A DNA stretch of 14,325 bases from an uncultured Eggerthellaceae bacterium (GTDB lineage Bacteria > Actinomycetota > Coriobacteriia > Coriobacteriales > Eggerthellaceae). Location: positions 1-14,325 of the forward strand of contig CAUEBO010000063.1 of NCBI GenBank assembly GCA_958454405.1, given 5' to 3'. The translations under genes were made by a program, and so were the position numbers. The notes below the pieces were generated by a model. It ran no database searches. It saw only the letters and a program-made list of their open reading frames with translations, and had not been told where the DNA came from. Of this stretch, positions 7,098-13,486 are shown piece by piece (within the stretch, counting starts at the first letter, position 1; each line of letters begins with the position of its first letter).

Positions 7098-7871
7098 ATG
7101 GCTGGGCCTGAAGACTATTCGGATCACGAGTTCTACGAACAGTTCCAAAGTATCGTAAGCGAGCTTTTGATCGGGGAGCGCACCTCTCCGGCCGGGTGTC
7201 CCCGTGCGGTTTTGCTGGGCGGGCAAAGCGGTGCCGGTAAAACCACGCTTCATCGATTGTTCCAGGACTCGTTCGATCACGATGTGGTGATCGTGAACGG
7301 CGATGAGTACCGTTCTCGTCATCCTCGCTTCGAGCAGCTCAGCGTCCAATACGGCGTCGACTCCCCGGCTCATACGGCCGCGTGGGCCGGGCGGATGGTC
7401 GAAGCCGTTGTCGATGCATTGTCCGTCATGGGCTACAACCTCATCATTGAAGGGACGCTTCGCACCTCGGAAGTTCCCCTGAAGACCGCGACGCTCCTGC
7501 ACAGCCGCGGCTACGGCGTCTCTCTGGCCCTGATGGCGGTGAAGCCAGAAATATCGCTGGTCAGCTGCCAATTGAGGTACGAGCAGATGCGCCTTGCTGG
7601 CATGGAGCCCCGCGCCGTCGACCCGGCGCACCATCGCAACATTGTCGAGGGCATTGTCAGCAACTTGAAGACGCTCGAAGAATCCGGACTGTTCGATGCC
7701 GTGGCCCTCTACGACCGAAGCGAGCGGCGTCTGTTTTGCAGCGAGGAAAGCGATGGGAGCGCGAGCGAAGCGCTTTTCGAGATCCTTTTCGGAGATTGGA
7801 CTGCAGAGGAAACGAGGCACGTCGAGTACCTGCAGAGGCGGTTGGAGGAAATGCGGTCTCGCTCCGAATAG
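7098..7871 (+). CDS. Zeta-family toxin (UDP-N-acetylglucosamine kinase type)
   Basis: This is a 257-residue P-loop kinase. Zeta toxins phosphorylate UDP-GlcNAc and so poison cell-wall synthesis when the antitoxin is lost. Visible motifs are Walker A GGQSGAGKTT (41-50, K48), the substrate/catalytic motif VNGDEYR (66-72, D69), IIEGTLR (116-122) and arginines in LRYEQMRLAG (159-168) and PR (171-172), consistent with the phosphate-binding arginines of the family. Length matches the chromosomal PezT/zeta range. Its ATG is one nt after the antitoxin stop (TGATATG) and has no strong Shine-Dalgarno, so translation should depend on the antitoxin, which is usual for such pairs. The catalytic motifs look intact. 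Confidence 0.88.
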   Translation: MAGPEDYSDHEFYEQFQSIVSELLIGERTSPAGCPRAVLLGGQSGAGKTTLHRLFQDSFDHDVVIVNGDEYRSRHPRFEQLSVQYGVDSPAHTAAWAGRMVEAVVDALSVMGYNLIIEGTLRTSEVPLKTATLLHSRGYGVSLALMAVKPEISLVSCQLRYEQMRLAGMEPRAVDPAHHRNIVEGIVSNLKTLEESGLFDAVALYDRSERRLFCSEESDGSASEALFEILFGDWTAEETRHVEYLQRRLEEMRSRSE

Positions 7872-7886
7872 GGGAAAGGGGCGCGT

Positions 7887-7949
7887 ATGGATCTGCGAGC
7901 TATCGAGTCGTTTCGGGAGGGCGATCGACTGGAGGCCAAGGCGGCGTAA
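7887..7949 (+). pseudogene. Detached N-terminus of the AlbA_2 putative ATPase gene, ended by TAA
   Basis: ATG 7887 follows the toxin stop by 15 nt and has an AGGGGAAAGGGG purine run just upstream, so it looks like the original start. It encodes 20 codons (MDLRAIESFREGDRLEAKAA) and then TAA at 7947-7949. The E-x-K pattern is the usual first strand of an AlbA_2 domain, and the same frame continues after the stop into the rest of that domain. The stop therefore looks like a nonsense mutation or a recoding site, not a natural gene end. Confidence 0.65.
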
Positions 7950-7955
7950 TGCAAC

Positions 7956-9158
7956 TTGCCGAGGAGCCTGTGGGAGACGTACTCCTCGTTTGCGAATACG
8001 TCCGGTGGCCTTATCGTGCTCGGGGTAGAGGAGCGGGGACGCCAGCTGCACGTTGTCGGCGTGCCGAATCCCGACAAGCTGCTCGAAGATCTCTGGAATG
8101 CCGTCAACAATCCCAAAAAGGTCAGTTCGAACATCCTTTCCGAGCGCGACGTCGAGATCGTTCGGCTGGAAGGGAAGGCGGTCGTCTCCATCGCGGTGCC
8201 GCGGGCCGATCGACACGTGCGGCCCGTGTTCATCGAGAACAATCCGCTCACCGGGACGTATCGGCGCAATCACAGCGGTGATTATCGGTGCAGCTACGAA
8301 GCGGTCCGGTCGATGATGCGCGATGCGGCCGACGAATCGCAAGATCTCCGCGTGATCGAGAGTATGGCCGTCGGAGATTTGGACCGCGATACCGTGCGGC
8401 GCTACCGCAACCGCTACAACCAGTTCAACGAGGACCACGTGTGGTCGAGCCTACCCGACGAGGAGTTCCTTATCCGCATTGGCGCTGCTCGTCGCATGAG
8501 CAGCGACGTTGTGCGCCCGACGGTTGCCGGGCTGCTCATGTTCGGGGAGGATTGGCGCATCATGCCTGAGATGTCTCAGTACTTCCTCGACTATCGGGAG
8601 CAGGGCGACCCTACGCTGCGCTGGGAGGACCGTGTGACGTCCCAGACGGGCGACTGGAGCGGCAACGTGTACGATTTCTACTTTCGCATCTACCAAAAGC
8701 TGGCCCAAGCGCTCAAGGTGCCGTTCAGGCTGGAAGGGATATCGCGCATCGATGACACGCCCGCGCACAAAGCGCTGCGGGAGGCGCTTGCGAACTGCCT
8801 GACGAACGCGGACTACCACGGCCGACGCGGATTGGTGGCGTTGCGCATGCCGGATCGCATCGAGCTTGCGAACCCCGGAGGGTTTCGGGTCGACATGGAA
8901 GCCGCGCTGTCCGGAGGCGTGTCGGATCCGCGCAATGCGACGATGGCGAAGATATTTTCCTTCGTGGAGATAGGCGAGCGGGCGGGCAGCGGCTTGCCGA
9001 AGATCTTCGACGGATGGAAGGCGTGCGGTTTGCCGGAGCCGACCATCACGGAGTCGTTCGATCCCGATCGCACGGTTATGGTTTTGCCGCTTGTTGAAGA
9101 GGCGGAAAACCGGCCGCAAAAACCGGCCGCAAAAACCGGCCGCAAAAACCGGCGGTAA
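7956..9158 (+). CDS. AlbA_2/Schlafen-type putative DNA-binding protein with divergent ATPase domain (disrupted)
   Basis: The open part spans about 400 residues, read from TTG 7956. It resembles the family of RecG-related putative transcriptional regulators with an AlbA_2 domain, whose biochemical role is poorly known. Residues 1-115 carry the AlbA_2 core (SFANTSGGLIVLGVEERG). The C-terminal half (about 260-360) carries the GHKL-like ATPase motifs LREALANCLTNADYHG, ELANPGGF and a GSGLPKI-type block. The gene is damaged at both ends. The first strand is cut off by TAA 7947-7949, and the 13-bp repeats at 9105-9154 lead to KNRR and TAA, so the winged-helix tail (9155-9373) is out of frame. Reinitiation at TTG 7956 is possible but no good Shine-Dalgarno is seen. 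It lies 15 nt after the toxin and probably shares its transcript. Confidence 0.65.
   Translation: MPRSLWETYSSFANTSGGLIVLGVEERGRQLHVVGVPNPDKLLEDLWNAVNNPKKVSSNILSERDVEIVRLEGKAVVSIAVPRADRHVRPVFIENNPLTGTYRRNHSGDYRCSYEAVRSMMRDAADESQDLRVIESMAVGDLDRDTVRRYRNRYNQFNEDHVWSSLPDEEFLIRIGAARRMSSDVVRPTVAGLLMFGEDWRIMPEMSQYFLDYREQGDPTLRWEDRVTSQTGDWSGNVYDFYFRIYQKLAQALKVPFRLEGISRIDDTPAHKALREALANCLTNADYHGRRGLVALRMPDRIELANPGGFRVDMEAALSGGVSDPRNATMAKIFSFVEIGERAGSGLPKIFDGWKACGLPEPTITESFDPDRTVMVLPLVEEAENRPQKPAAKTGRKNRR
9105..9154 (+). repeat. 13-bp tandem repeat in the coding region
   Basis: The unit AAAAACCGGCCGC occurs exactly at 9118-9130 and 9131-9143. The copy at 9105-9117 differs only in its first base, and a partial copy covers 9144-9154, giving about 3.8 copies. 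Since 13 is not a multiple of three, each copy gained or lost changes the reading frame downstream. Confidence 0.9.
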
Positions 9159-9373
9159 GAACGGGGAGAATAACGGAGGAGAAGGAACGTGAGATTCTGG
9201 AATTGCTCGCTGCGGAAGGCCCCCTTGGAAGGGGGAGCGTGTTGGAAGAGCTCGGCCTTGGTGCGACCCGAACGAAGGAGCTGCTTGCCGGCATGGTGTC
9301 CAAAGGCCTGATCGTGCCCGAGGGCACGGGTCGGGCACGCGTGTATCGGCTGCCTGAGGACGGCGGAGAATAG
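9155..9373 (+). pseudogene. Out-of-frame C-terminal winged-helix domain of the AlbA_2 gene
   Basis: Read in the frame of codon 9155 (-1 relative to the upstream gene), the sequence is open to TAG 9371-9373. It encodes about 72 residues including EKEREILELLAAEGPLGRGS, LGLGATRTKELLAGMVSKGL and GRARVYRL. This is a typical winged-helix pattern, as found at the C-terminus of AlbA_2/ATPase family regulators. There is no suitable start codon with a Shine-Dalgarno in this frame. One extra 13-bp repeat upstream, or two fewer, would join it to the main gene. Confidence 0.75.
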
Positions 9374-9487
9374 GTTCGAGTTCGCCCTGCTGCCTGATGC
9401 ACATGACGTCCGGGATAAGGGTGTTGCGGGCCGGGTCGGGCGCCGCTGTGTTCGTGCGGTCTGTGCTACCCTACGGGGAGGCAAATC

Positions 9488-10414
9488 ATGCGAGGGGGCT
9501 CGTCGCCCCAGAAGGCGGTGCAAGCAACGGTGGGCGAAGCGTATGTGACGAACGTCATGCTGGACTTCGCCGGCACGTTCTTGGTGGAGATCGTCATCTG
9601 CTACGCCTGGGTCAAGCTCCTGCACATCAAGAACGCGCGTTTGTTCGCGATCGTGTACCTGGGTTGCCTGTACGGTGCCGTCTTTCTGCGCAACGTCGTT
9701 CCCACGGAAGCCCGTTTCATCTGGTTGATCTGCTTCTACGTAGCATGGCCGTTCATCATGTCCGCCGACGGGCCAGCGCGGAAATTCTTCGTCGTCGCGC
9801 TCGTCAACATCGCGATCATGATGGCTGAAGTGCTGGGGTCTGCGTTCTGGATCGCGCTCACCGGTCTTAACCGGCTGGATTACGATGTGGCGCGGGCGAA
9901 CCTGGGCGCGTTCTTCCTCACGCATGCAGCGCATCTGTTCTTGTTGATTCTGCTGCTGCTTCTTCTGAACCAGATCCTGTCGAAAGGCGAGTCGGAAGAG
10001 GAAAACCGAGGGTTCCGGTACTTCCTGTGGTTTCCCGTGACGCAGGCGCTTCTGGTGGGCCTGCTTTTGGCGATACGGCAGTACCTATTGCCGGATTCGG
10101 TTGAGCTCCAGTACATCAGCTGCGCCTTGATGACACTGTTCGCCGTTGCGAACGCGCTCATGTTCCTGTCGATGCGGTCCTATTCCCAGAAGACTCGAGA
10201 GGGTCAGCGGGCATCGTTGCTCCAGGGGCAGCTCGACGAATACCTGGCCGAATACCAGACGCTGGTCGGCGAAGTGGAGCGGGCCTCGAAGCTGCGGCAC
10301 GATCTGCGCAACCAGGTGCAGTTGGTGAAGGCCCTCGCTGAGCGCGGCGACTACGATGCGGCGCGCGACCATGTGCGGGAGCTTGCTGTGCACGTGGCCG
10401 TCGATCCTGCCTGA
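9488..10414 (+). CDS. Membrane sensor with DHp (H-box) domain but no ATPase domain, copy 1
   Basis: This 308-residue protein has about seven hydrophobic segments (near 24-44, 51-70, 76-92, 99-124, 141-161, 180-197, 207-229). A cytoplasmic coiled coil (about 232-265) then leads into KLRHDLRNQVQLVKALAERG, the H-box of AgrC/GHKL-type kinases with probable phospho-acceptor H271 and N275. The second DHp helix follows and the protein ends 38 residues after the His begins; no N, G1 or G2 ATP-binding boxes are present. It is a clear paralog of the 11299-12174 product (shared WIALTG, DY-x3-A-x-AN, FLWFP, LRHD-RNQ), which ends at the same point, so this is not a simple truncation. ATG 9488 has GGGGAGG six nt upstream. 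Likely role: ligand sensing and phosphotransfer to the LytTR regulator. Confidence 0.8.
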   Translation: MRGGSSPQKAVQATVGEAYVTNVMLDFAGTFLVEIVICYAWVKLLHIKNARLFAIVYLGCLYGAVFLRNVVPTEARFIWLICFYVAWPFIMSADGPARKFFVVALVNIAIMMAEVLGSAFWIALTGLNRLDYDVARANLGAFFLTHAAHLFLLILLLLLLNQILSKGESEEENRGFRYFLWFPVTQALLVGLLLAIRQYLLPDSVELQYISCALMTLFAVANALMFLSMRSYSQKTREGQRASLLQGQLDEYLAEYQTLVGEVERASKLRHDLRNQVQLVKALAERGDYDAARDHVRELAVHVAVDPA

Positions 10415-10492
10415 ATCAAGGACATCCCCCTGCGCATAAGATGAGCGGCATGCCGGTTATTAGGAAATGCTTGCCGCTGGGGGAAGAGGACC

Positions 10493-10501
10493 GGGGGGGG
10501 G
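10493..10501. repeat. G9 homopolymer upstream of the response regulator
   Basis: Nine consecutive G lie 11 nt before the probable -10 box TATACT (10513-10518), at and just after the position where a -35 hexamer would be expected (10490-10495). Homopolymers of this length are prone to slippage. Confidence 0.85.
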
Positions 10502-10512
10502 CTTCAATTGTA

Positions 10513-10518
10513 TATACT
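10513..10518 (+). promoter_or_regulatory. Probable -10 box for the response regulator operon
   Basis: TATACT in an AT-rich patch (attgtatatact) lies 48 nt upstream of ATG 10566. No recognisable -35 is present because that position is filled by the G9 tract, which suggests dependence on an activator or a spacing-sensitive promoter. The TTGA repeats just downstream (10521 and 10533) could be regulator contacts, but this is speculative. Confidence 0.4.
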
Positions 10519-10565
10519 CCTTGAGATTTCGCTTGAACCTGCCTTCGAGACCGGGGACCTCTGCT

Positions 10566-11285
10566 ATGTACCGAACACTCATCATCGACGACGATATCGA
10601 ACATGCTCGCGTGATTCGGGAGATGATCGAAGAATCGCCTTGGGGGGCCGAGTTGGCCATAGAGCTTCTGACTGAATTCGAGTCGTTGGAATCGCTGCTC
10701 GCGCAGGGGGAGGACGTCGACATCCTCGTAACGGACATCCATTTCGGCGAGGACAAGCCCACGGGAATAGATTTCGTTCGCCAGCAGTTTCCGCCCGGAA
10801 GTCGCACGCAGGTGATCTACGTGACGGGATATGTTGAGTACTGCACATCGGTTTACCAGACCGATCACGTGTACTTCCTCACAAAGCCGATTGCCGCCGC
10901 TGACCTGAACGATGCTGTGGAGAAAGCTCTCACGCGACTGAACGAGCAGCGGTCGGCTTCGCTCGTCGTTCGCTCGGCGGGCAGCATGAGGTGCGTGCAG
11001 CCTCGCGCCATCAGCTTCATCGAGAGCGATCGGCGCAAGGTGCGCATCCATGTTGGCGCGGATGTGCTGGAAACGTATGCGACGCTTGCGAGCCTTGCCG
11101 CCGATCTGCCTGCCGCATTCGTGCAATGCCACAAGAGTTTCCTGGTTAACCTGGACTACGCGGTCGAACTGCGAAAAAACGAGATCGTGCTGCAATCGGG
11201 CGTTTCGGTGCCGGTGAGCCAGAAGCGGTATGGGGAAACGAAGCGGTTGTTCTTCGAGCATCTGCAGCGTGGACTGCAACGTTAG
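10566..11285 (+). CDS. LytTR-family response regulator
   Basis: This 239-residue protein is a transcription regulator of the AgrA/LytR type. The receiver domain (1-122) has the acidic pocket DDD (8-10), phospho-acceptor D57 (LVTDIHFGED), T87 (YVTGY) and K107 (LTKPI), all as expected for an active receiver. The LytTR DNA-binding domain (about 138-235) shows the SFIESDRRKVRIH block and the CHKSFLVNLDYAV motif with VPVSQKRY, both typical. ATG 10566 was chosen because the receiver starts there; the frame is open further upstream but that part is not conserved-looking, and the GGGGAC Shine-Dalgarno is weak. It lies between two DHp-only membrane proteins and 13 nt before the second, so all probably form one pathway. 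Confidence 0.93.
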   Translation: MYRTLIIDDDIEHARVIREMIEESPWGAELAIELLTEFESLESLLAQGEDVDILVTDIHFGEDKPTGIDFVRQQFPPGSRTQVIYVTGYVEYCTSVYQTDHVYFLTKPIAAADLNDAVEKALTRLNEQRSASLVVRSAGSMRCVQPRAISFIESDRRKVRIHVGADVLETYATLASLAADLPAAFVQCHKSFLVNLDYAVELRKNEIVLQSGVSVPVSQKRYGETKRLFFEHLQRGLQR

Positions 11286-11298
11286 GGCGGTTTCTCGC

Positions 11299-12174
11299 AT
11301 GCCCGATGCCATCCTGGACTATCTGGGAGTATTCCCCGCGCAGATCCTGTTCGCCTACGCGATGGCGAAGATGCTTCCCCTGCGTCGGCCAAGGCTGTAC
11401 TGGACGCTGCAAGTGGTTGTCCTTTTCGTGGTGCTGACGCTGCGCCCTTTGATGCCGTTCTGGGTGAGGATGGCGGCCGGAGCCGTTCCGGAGCTGCTCC
11501 CGCTCCTGTTCTCGACAGGCCCGTTTTTCCGCCGGCTCTTCATCGTGGTGGTCGGGGTCGTGATATTCTTCGCCATGGAGCTGCCCGCGGGCGCGCTGTG
11601 GATCGCGCTGACCGGCGAGCCCACGGCGGACTACGCTGCCGCCTGGGCGAATCTTCCTCAGTTCGCCTTCGTCCACGTCGTCCATTTCTCGTTGCTGGCG
11701 TTTGCCTTTGCCGTGCTGTACGTCCTGGTGGACCGCTCGTCCGACACCCATGCCGGGATGCGCTTGTTCCTCTGGTTCCCCCTCGTGCAAGTCGTTTTGT
11801 TCGAGATTCTGATGACGGTATCGTTGGAGGCCATGAACGGCGTGATGTCGTTTTACGTCGGCGGAAGCGCCATGGCACTCGTGTTGCTGATCGCGGATGT
11901 GCTGCTGTTCGTCTCATGGCGCTCCTTCATGCAGAAGCGGCGGGAGGAAGAGCGGGCCGCATCGCTTCAGGATCGGCTGGACGAGCACTTGGCGGAGTAC
12001 GGACGCATGGCGGGGGAGCTCGAGCGCGTTTCGCGCCTTCGCCACGACGTGCGCAACCAGGTGGAGGTCGTGCGCCTGCTGTCGCGGGACGGAAGCTACG
12101 ACGAAGCGCGACGCCATCTGGATTTCCTGAGAGCGGATGCGGCGAAGGCGGATGGGGAAGGCGGGGTCGCTTGA
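11299..12174 (+). CDS. Membrane sensor with DHp (H-box) domain but no ATPase domain, copy 2
   Basis: This 291-residue protein is a paralog of the 9488-10414 product. Hydrophobic segments lie near 9-26, 33-50, 62-72, 79-104, 122-146, 155-175 and 183-206. They are followed by a charged coiled coil (about 208-243) and the H-box SRLRHDVRNQVEVVRLLSRD with probable phospho-acceptor H249 and N253. The protein ends after the second DHp helix and carries no ATP-binding boxes. ATG 11299 is 13 nt after the regulator stop with a weak GGGCGG element, so translation may be coupled; an upstream in-frame start inside the regulator gene is less likely. The stop overlaps the next start by one base (TGATG), which ties this protein to the ATPase-bearing partner. 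Confidence 0.82.
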   Translation: MPDAILDYLGVFPAQILFAYAMAKMLPLRRPRLYWTLQVVVLFVVLTLRPLMPFWVRMAAGAVPELLPLLFSTGPFFRRLFIVVVGVVIFFAMELPAGALWIALTGEPTADYAAAWANLPQFAFVHVVHFSLLAFAFAVLYVLVDRSSDTHAGMRLFLWFPLVQVVLFEILMTVSLEAMNGVMSFYVGGSAMALVLLIADVLLFVSWRSFMQKRREEERAASLQDRLDEHLAEYGRMAGELERVSRLRHDVRNQVEVVRLLSRDGSYDEARRHLDFLRADAAKADGEGGVA

Positions 12175-13106
12175 TGATACGATCGATCGTTGCAGTTGTC
12201 GTTCTGCTGATCATGGGGGCGTTCTCGGCAGCGCTTGCGCGGAGGCGCCGGGATCTGCCGCTCTCGCGACGCTTGATCAACGCGCTGTTCCCCCTCAGCC
12301 AAATGTGCGTGGTCGCGTTTCTATTCTACTATGCCGTCGCGGACGATCTGCCGCTGTGGGTGTTCGCGCTGACGGTGGCGGCAGGCTTGGCGTGCTGCCC
12401 CGTGGATGCCGTTCTGTTCAAGGCGCTGCACGAGGCGGAGGAAAAGGACCTTGTCAAGGAACGGGTGCGGCTGCTCGAGGAGCAGCTGGCCGCGCAGGAG
12501 GGCTATCGCAGGCGGCTCGAGTCCGACATGGTCGAGGCCCGCCGCATCCGATCGGATCTGGTCGCGGAACTCGAGCATGTTGACGCGTGCCTGGAGCGGC
12601 AGGAGGCGCTGCAGGCTTCGGAGGGGCTGCAGCGCGCGGTGAACCTCATGGGTTCGTCTTCCTACTGCTACTGCGAGCATCGTGCAGTGGATGCGCTGGT
12701 GACGATGAAGGCGAAGGCGTGCGAAGAGGCGGGGGTGCGTGCGACCGTGCTGCTCGACGTTCCCGAGGACGTGCCCCTGTCGAGCGTGGAGCTGTGCGCG
12801 GTGTTCTCGAATCTGCTGGACAACGCCCTGCACGCCTGCGAGCGCCTGCCCGAGGCGGAGCGCTTCGTCGACCTGCGCTCGTCGGTGCAGGGAGCGTACC
12901 TGGTGGTTGACATGAGGAACAGCTGCATGAGGGAAGATGCGGCTGACGCTCGCGCGAAGCGCGGAGGACGTGCGGGGCGCGGGCTTGCCGAGCATGGCTG
13001 GGGCCTGCAGATCGTGCAGGGCGTTGCCGAACGCCATGGGGGCACGCTGCTTGTGGAAGGGGACGGCGGCGAGTTTAGGACGACGGTGATGCTGGGGATC
13101 GCGTAG
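12174..13106 (+). CDS. GHKL ATPase-domain protein with degenerate H-box (kinase partner)
   Basis: This 310-residue protein has three hydrophobic segments (about 3-22, 38-56, 60-82), a long coiled coil (about 84-145), and a C-terminal GHKL ATPase domain. The ATP-binding boxes are visible: N-box FSNLLDNALHAC (211-222, N217), G1 VVDMRNSC (244-251) and G2 EHGWGLQIVQ (273-282). At the place of the H-box the protein reads RRIRSDLVAEL, so the acceptor His is Ser127 and the usual Asn is Ala131. It should bind ATP but not autophosphorylate at the normal site. It overlaps the upstream DHp-only gene by one base. A likely role is phosphorylating the DHp proteins in trans; a pure sensor or a Spo0B-like degenerate protein is the alternative. 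Confidence 0.82.
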   Translation: MIRSIVAVVVLLIMGAFSAALARRRRDLPLSRRLINALFPLSQMCVVAFLFYYAVADDLPLWVFALTVAAGLACCPVDAVLFKALHEAEEKDLVKERVRLLEEQLAAQEGYRRRLESDMVEARRIRSDLVAELEHVDACLERQEALQASEGLQRAVNLMGSSSYCYCEHRAVDALVTMKAKACEEAGVRATVLLDVPEDVPLSSVELCAVFSNLLDNALHACERLPEAERFVDLRSSVQGAYLVVDMRNSCMREDAADARAKRGGRAGRGLAEHGWGLQIVQGVAERHGGTLLVEGDGGEFRTTVMLGIA

Positions 13107-13486
13107 GCGGGCTCTCCCGATATCTGCCATCAGTTTTTACGCCAAACGCTTCGTTTGCATCATTTTGCTTGATCAAATGCTATTCCATGCCACAATCGCG
13201 GTATGTCGAGCAGATATTCCCTGGGGTATTGCGCAGGGAAGTCCTTGGGCGCCGAGGCCGTAGAAATGTGGCGATGCGCACCTCCAGCGCTCCACCGCCG
13301 CGAAGGCCGCTCGCGGGGCGTGTTGCTTCTTTCGCATCCGCGCCCGCTTCCGCATGCGTAAATTTCCCCGCCGATGAGGCCCAGCCGTTCCATTGCGCGC
13401 AAGTATCACTATAATGGGAGCATTCGCGAATCGAGCCTCCGCGCGGACGTGGGCGGATGGCGCTGACCTGACGAGGAAAAGCCGCT
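13107..13486. other. Intergenic region between the signalling operon and leuS
   Basis: No gene is supported in these 380 nt. A short stem CAAACG-ctt-CGTTTG (13143-13157) followed by an AT-rich stretch is a weak terminator candidate for the signalling operon. A 7-bp hairpin ttcccTG/CAggGaa with a 10-nt loop lies at 13217-13240. No T-box signature for leucine control was found, and the leuS promoter leaves too short a leader for one. Confidence 0.6.
13388..13415 (+). promoter_or_regulatory. leuS promoter
   Basis: A perfect TATAAT (13410-13415) is preceded 16 bp upstream by TTCCAT (13388-13393), a partial -35 match. The predicted leader to the leuS ATG is about 65 nt. Confidence 0.65.

Noticed and set aside
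7035..8438. A 467-codon open frame on the minus strand across the toxin and AlbA_2 genes
   Set aside because: It crosses two gene boundaries on the opposite strand and shows no recognisable motif.
9117..9158. Programmed -1 ribosomal frameshift on the A5 runs of the 13-bp repeats
   Set aside because: The runs have only five A and do not form a proper X XXY YYZ heptamer in the reading frame. DNA repeat slippage explains the pattern better.
8451..9404. A 317-codon minus-strand open frame opposite the AlbA_2 gene
   Set aside because: It is a composition-driven shadow. The plus strand carries recognisable AlbA_2/ATPase motifs.
10444..10478. Hairpin agcggca/tgccgct after the first sensor gene as a terminator
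   Set aside because: The loop is about 21 nt and no T-tract follows, so termination is not supported.
10441..10524. A 27-codon frame that could be a signal peptide for the sensors
   Set aside because: It has no Shine-Dalgarno, no AgrD-like pattern and no processing-protease gene nearby, and it runs through the G9 tract.
13107..13486. A leucine T-box leader upstream of leuS
   Set aside because: No T-box consensus or antiterminator was found, and the likely promoter at 13388-13415 leaves only about 65 nt of leader.
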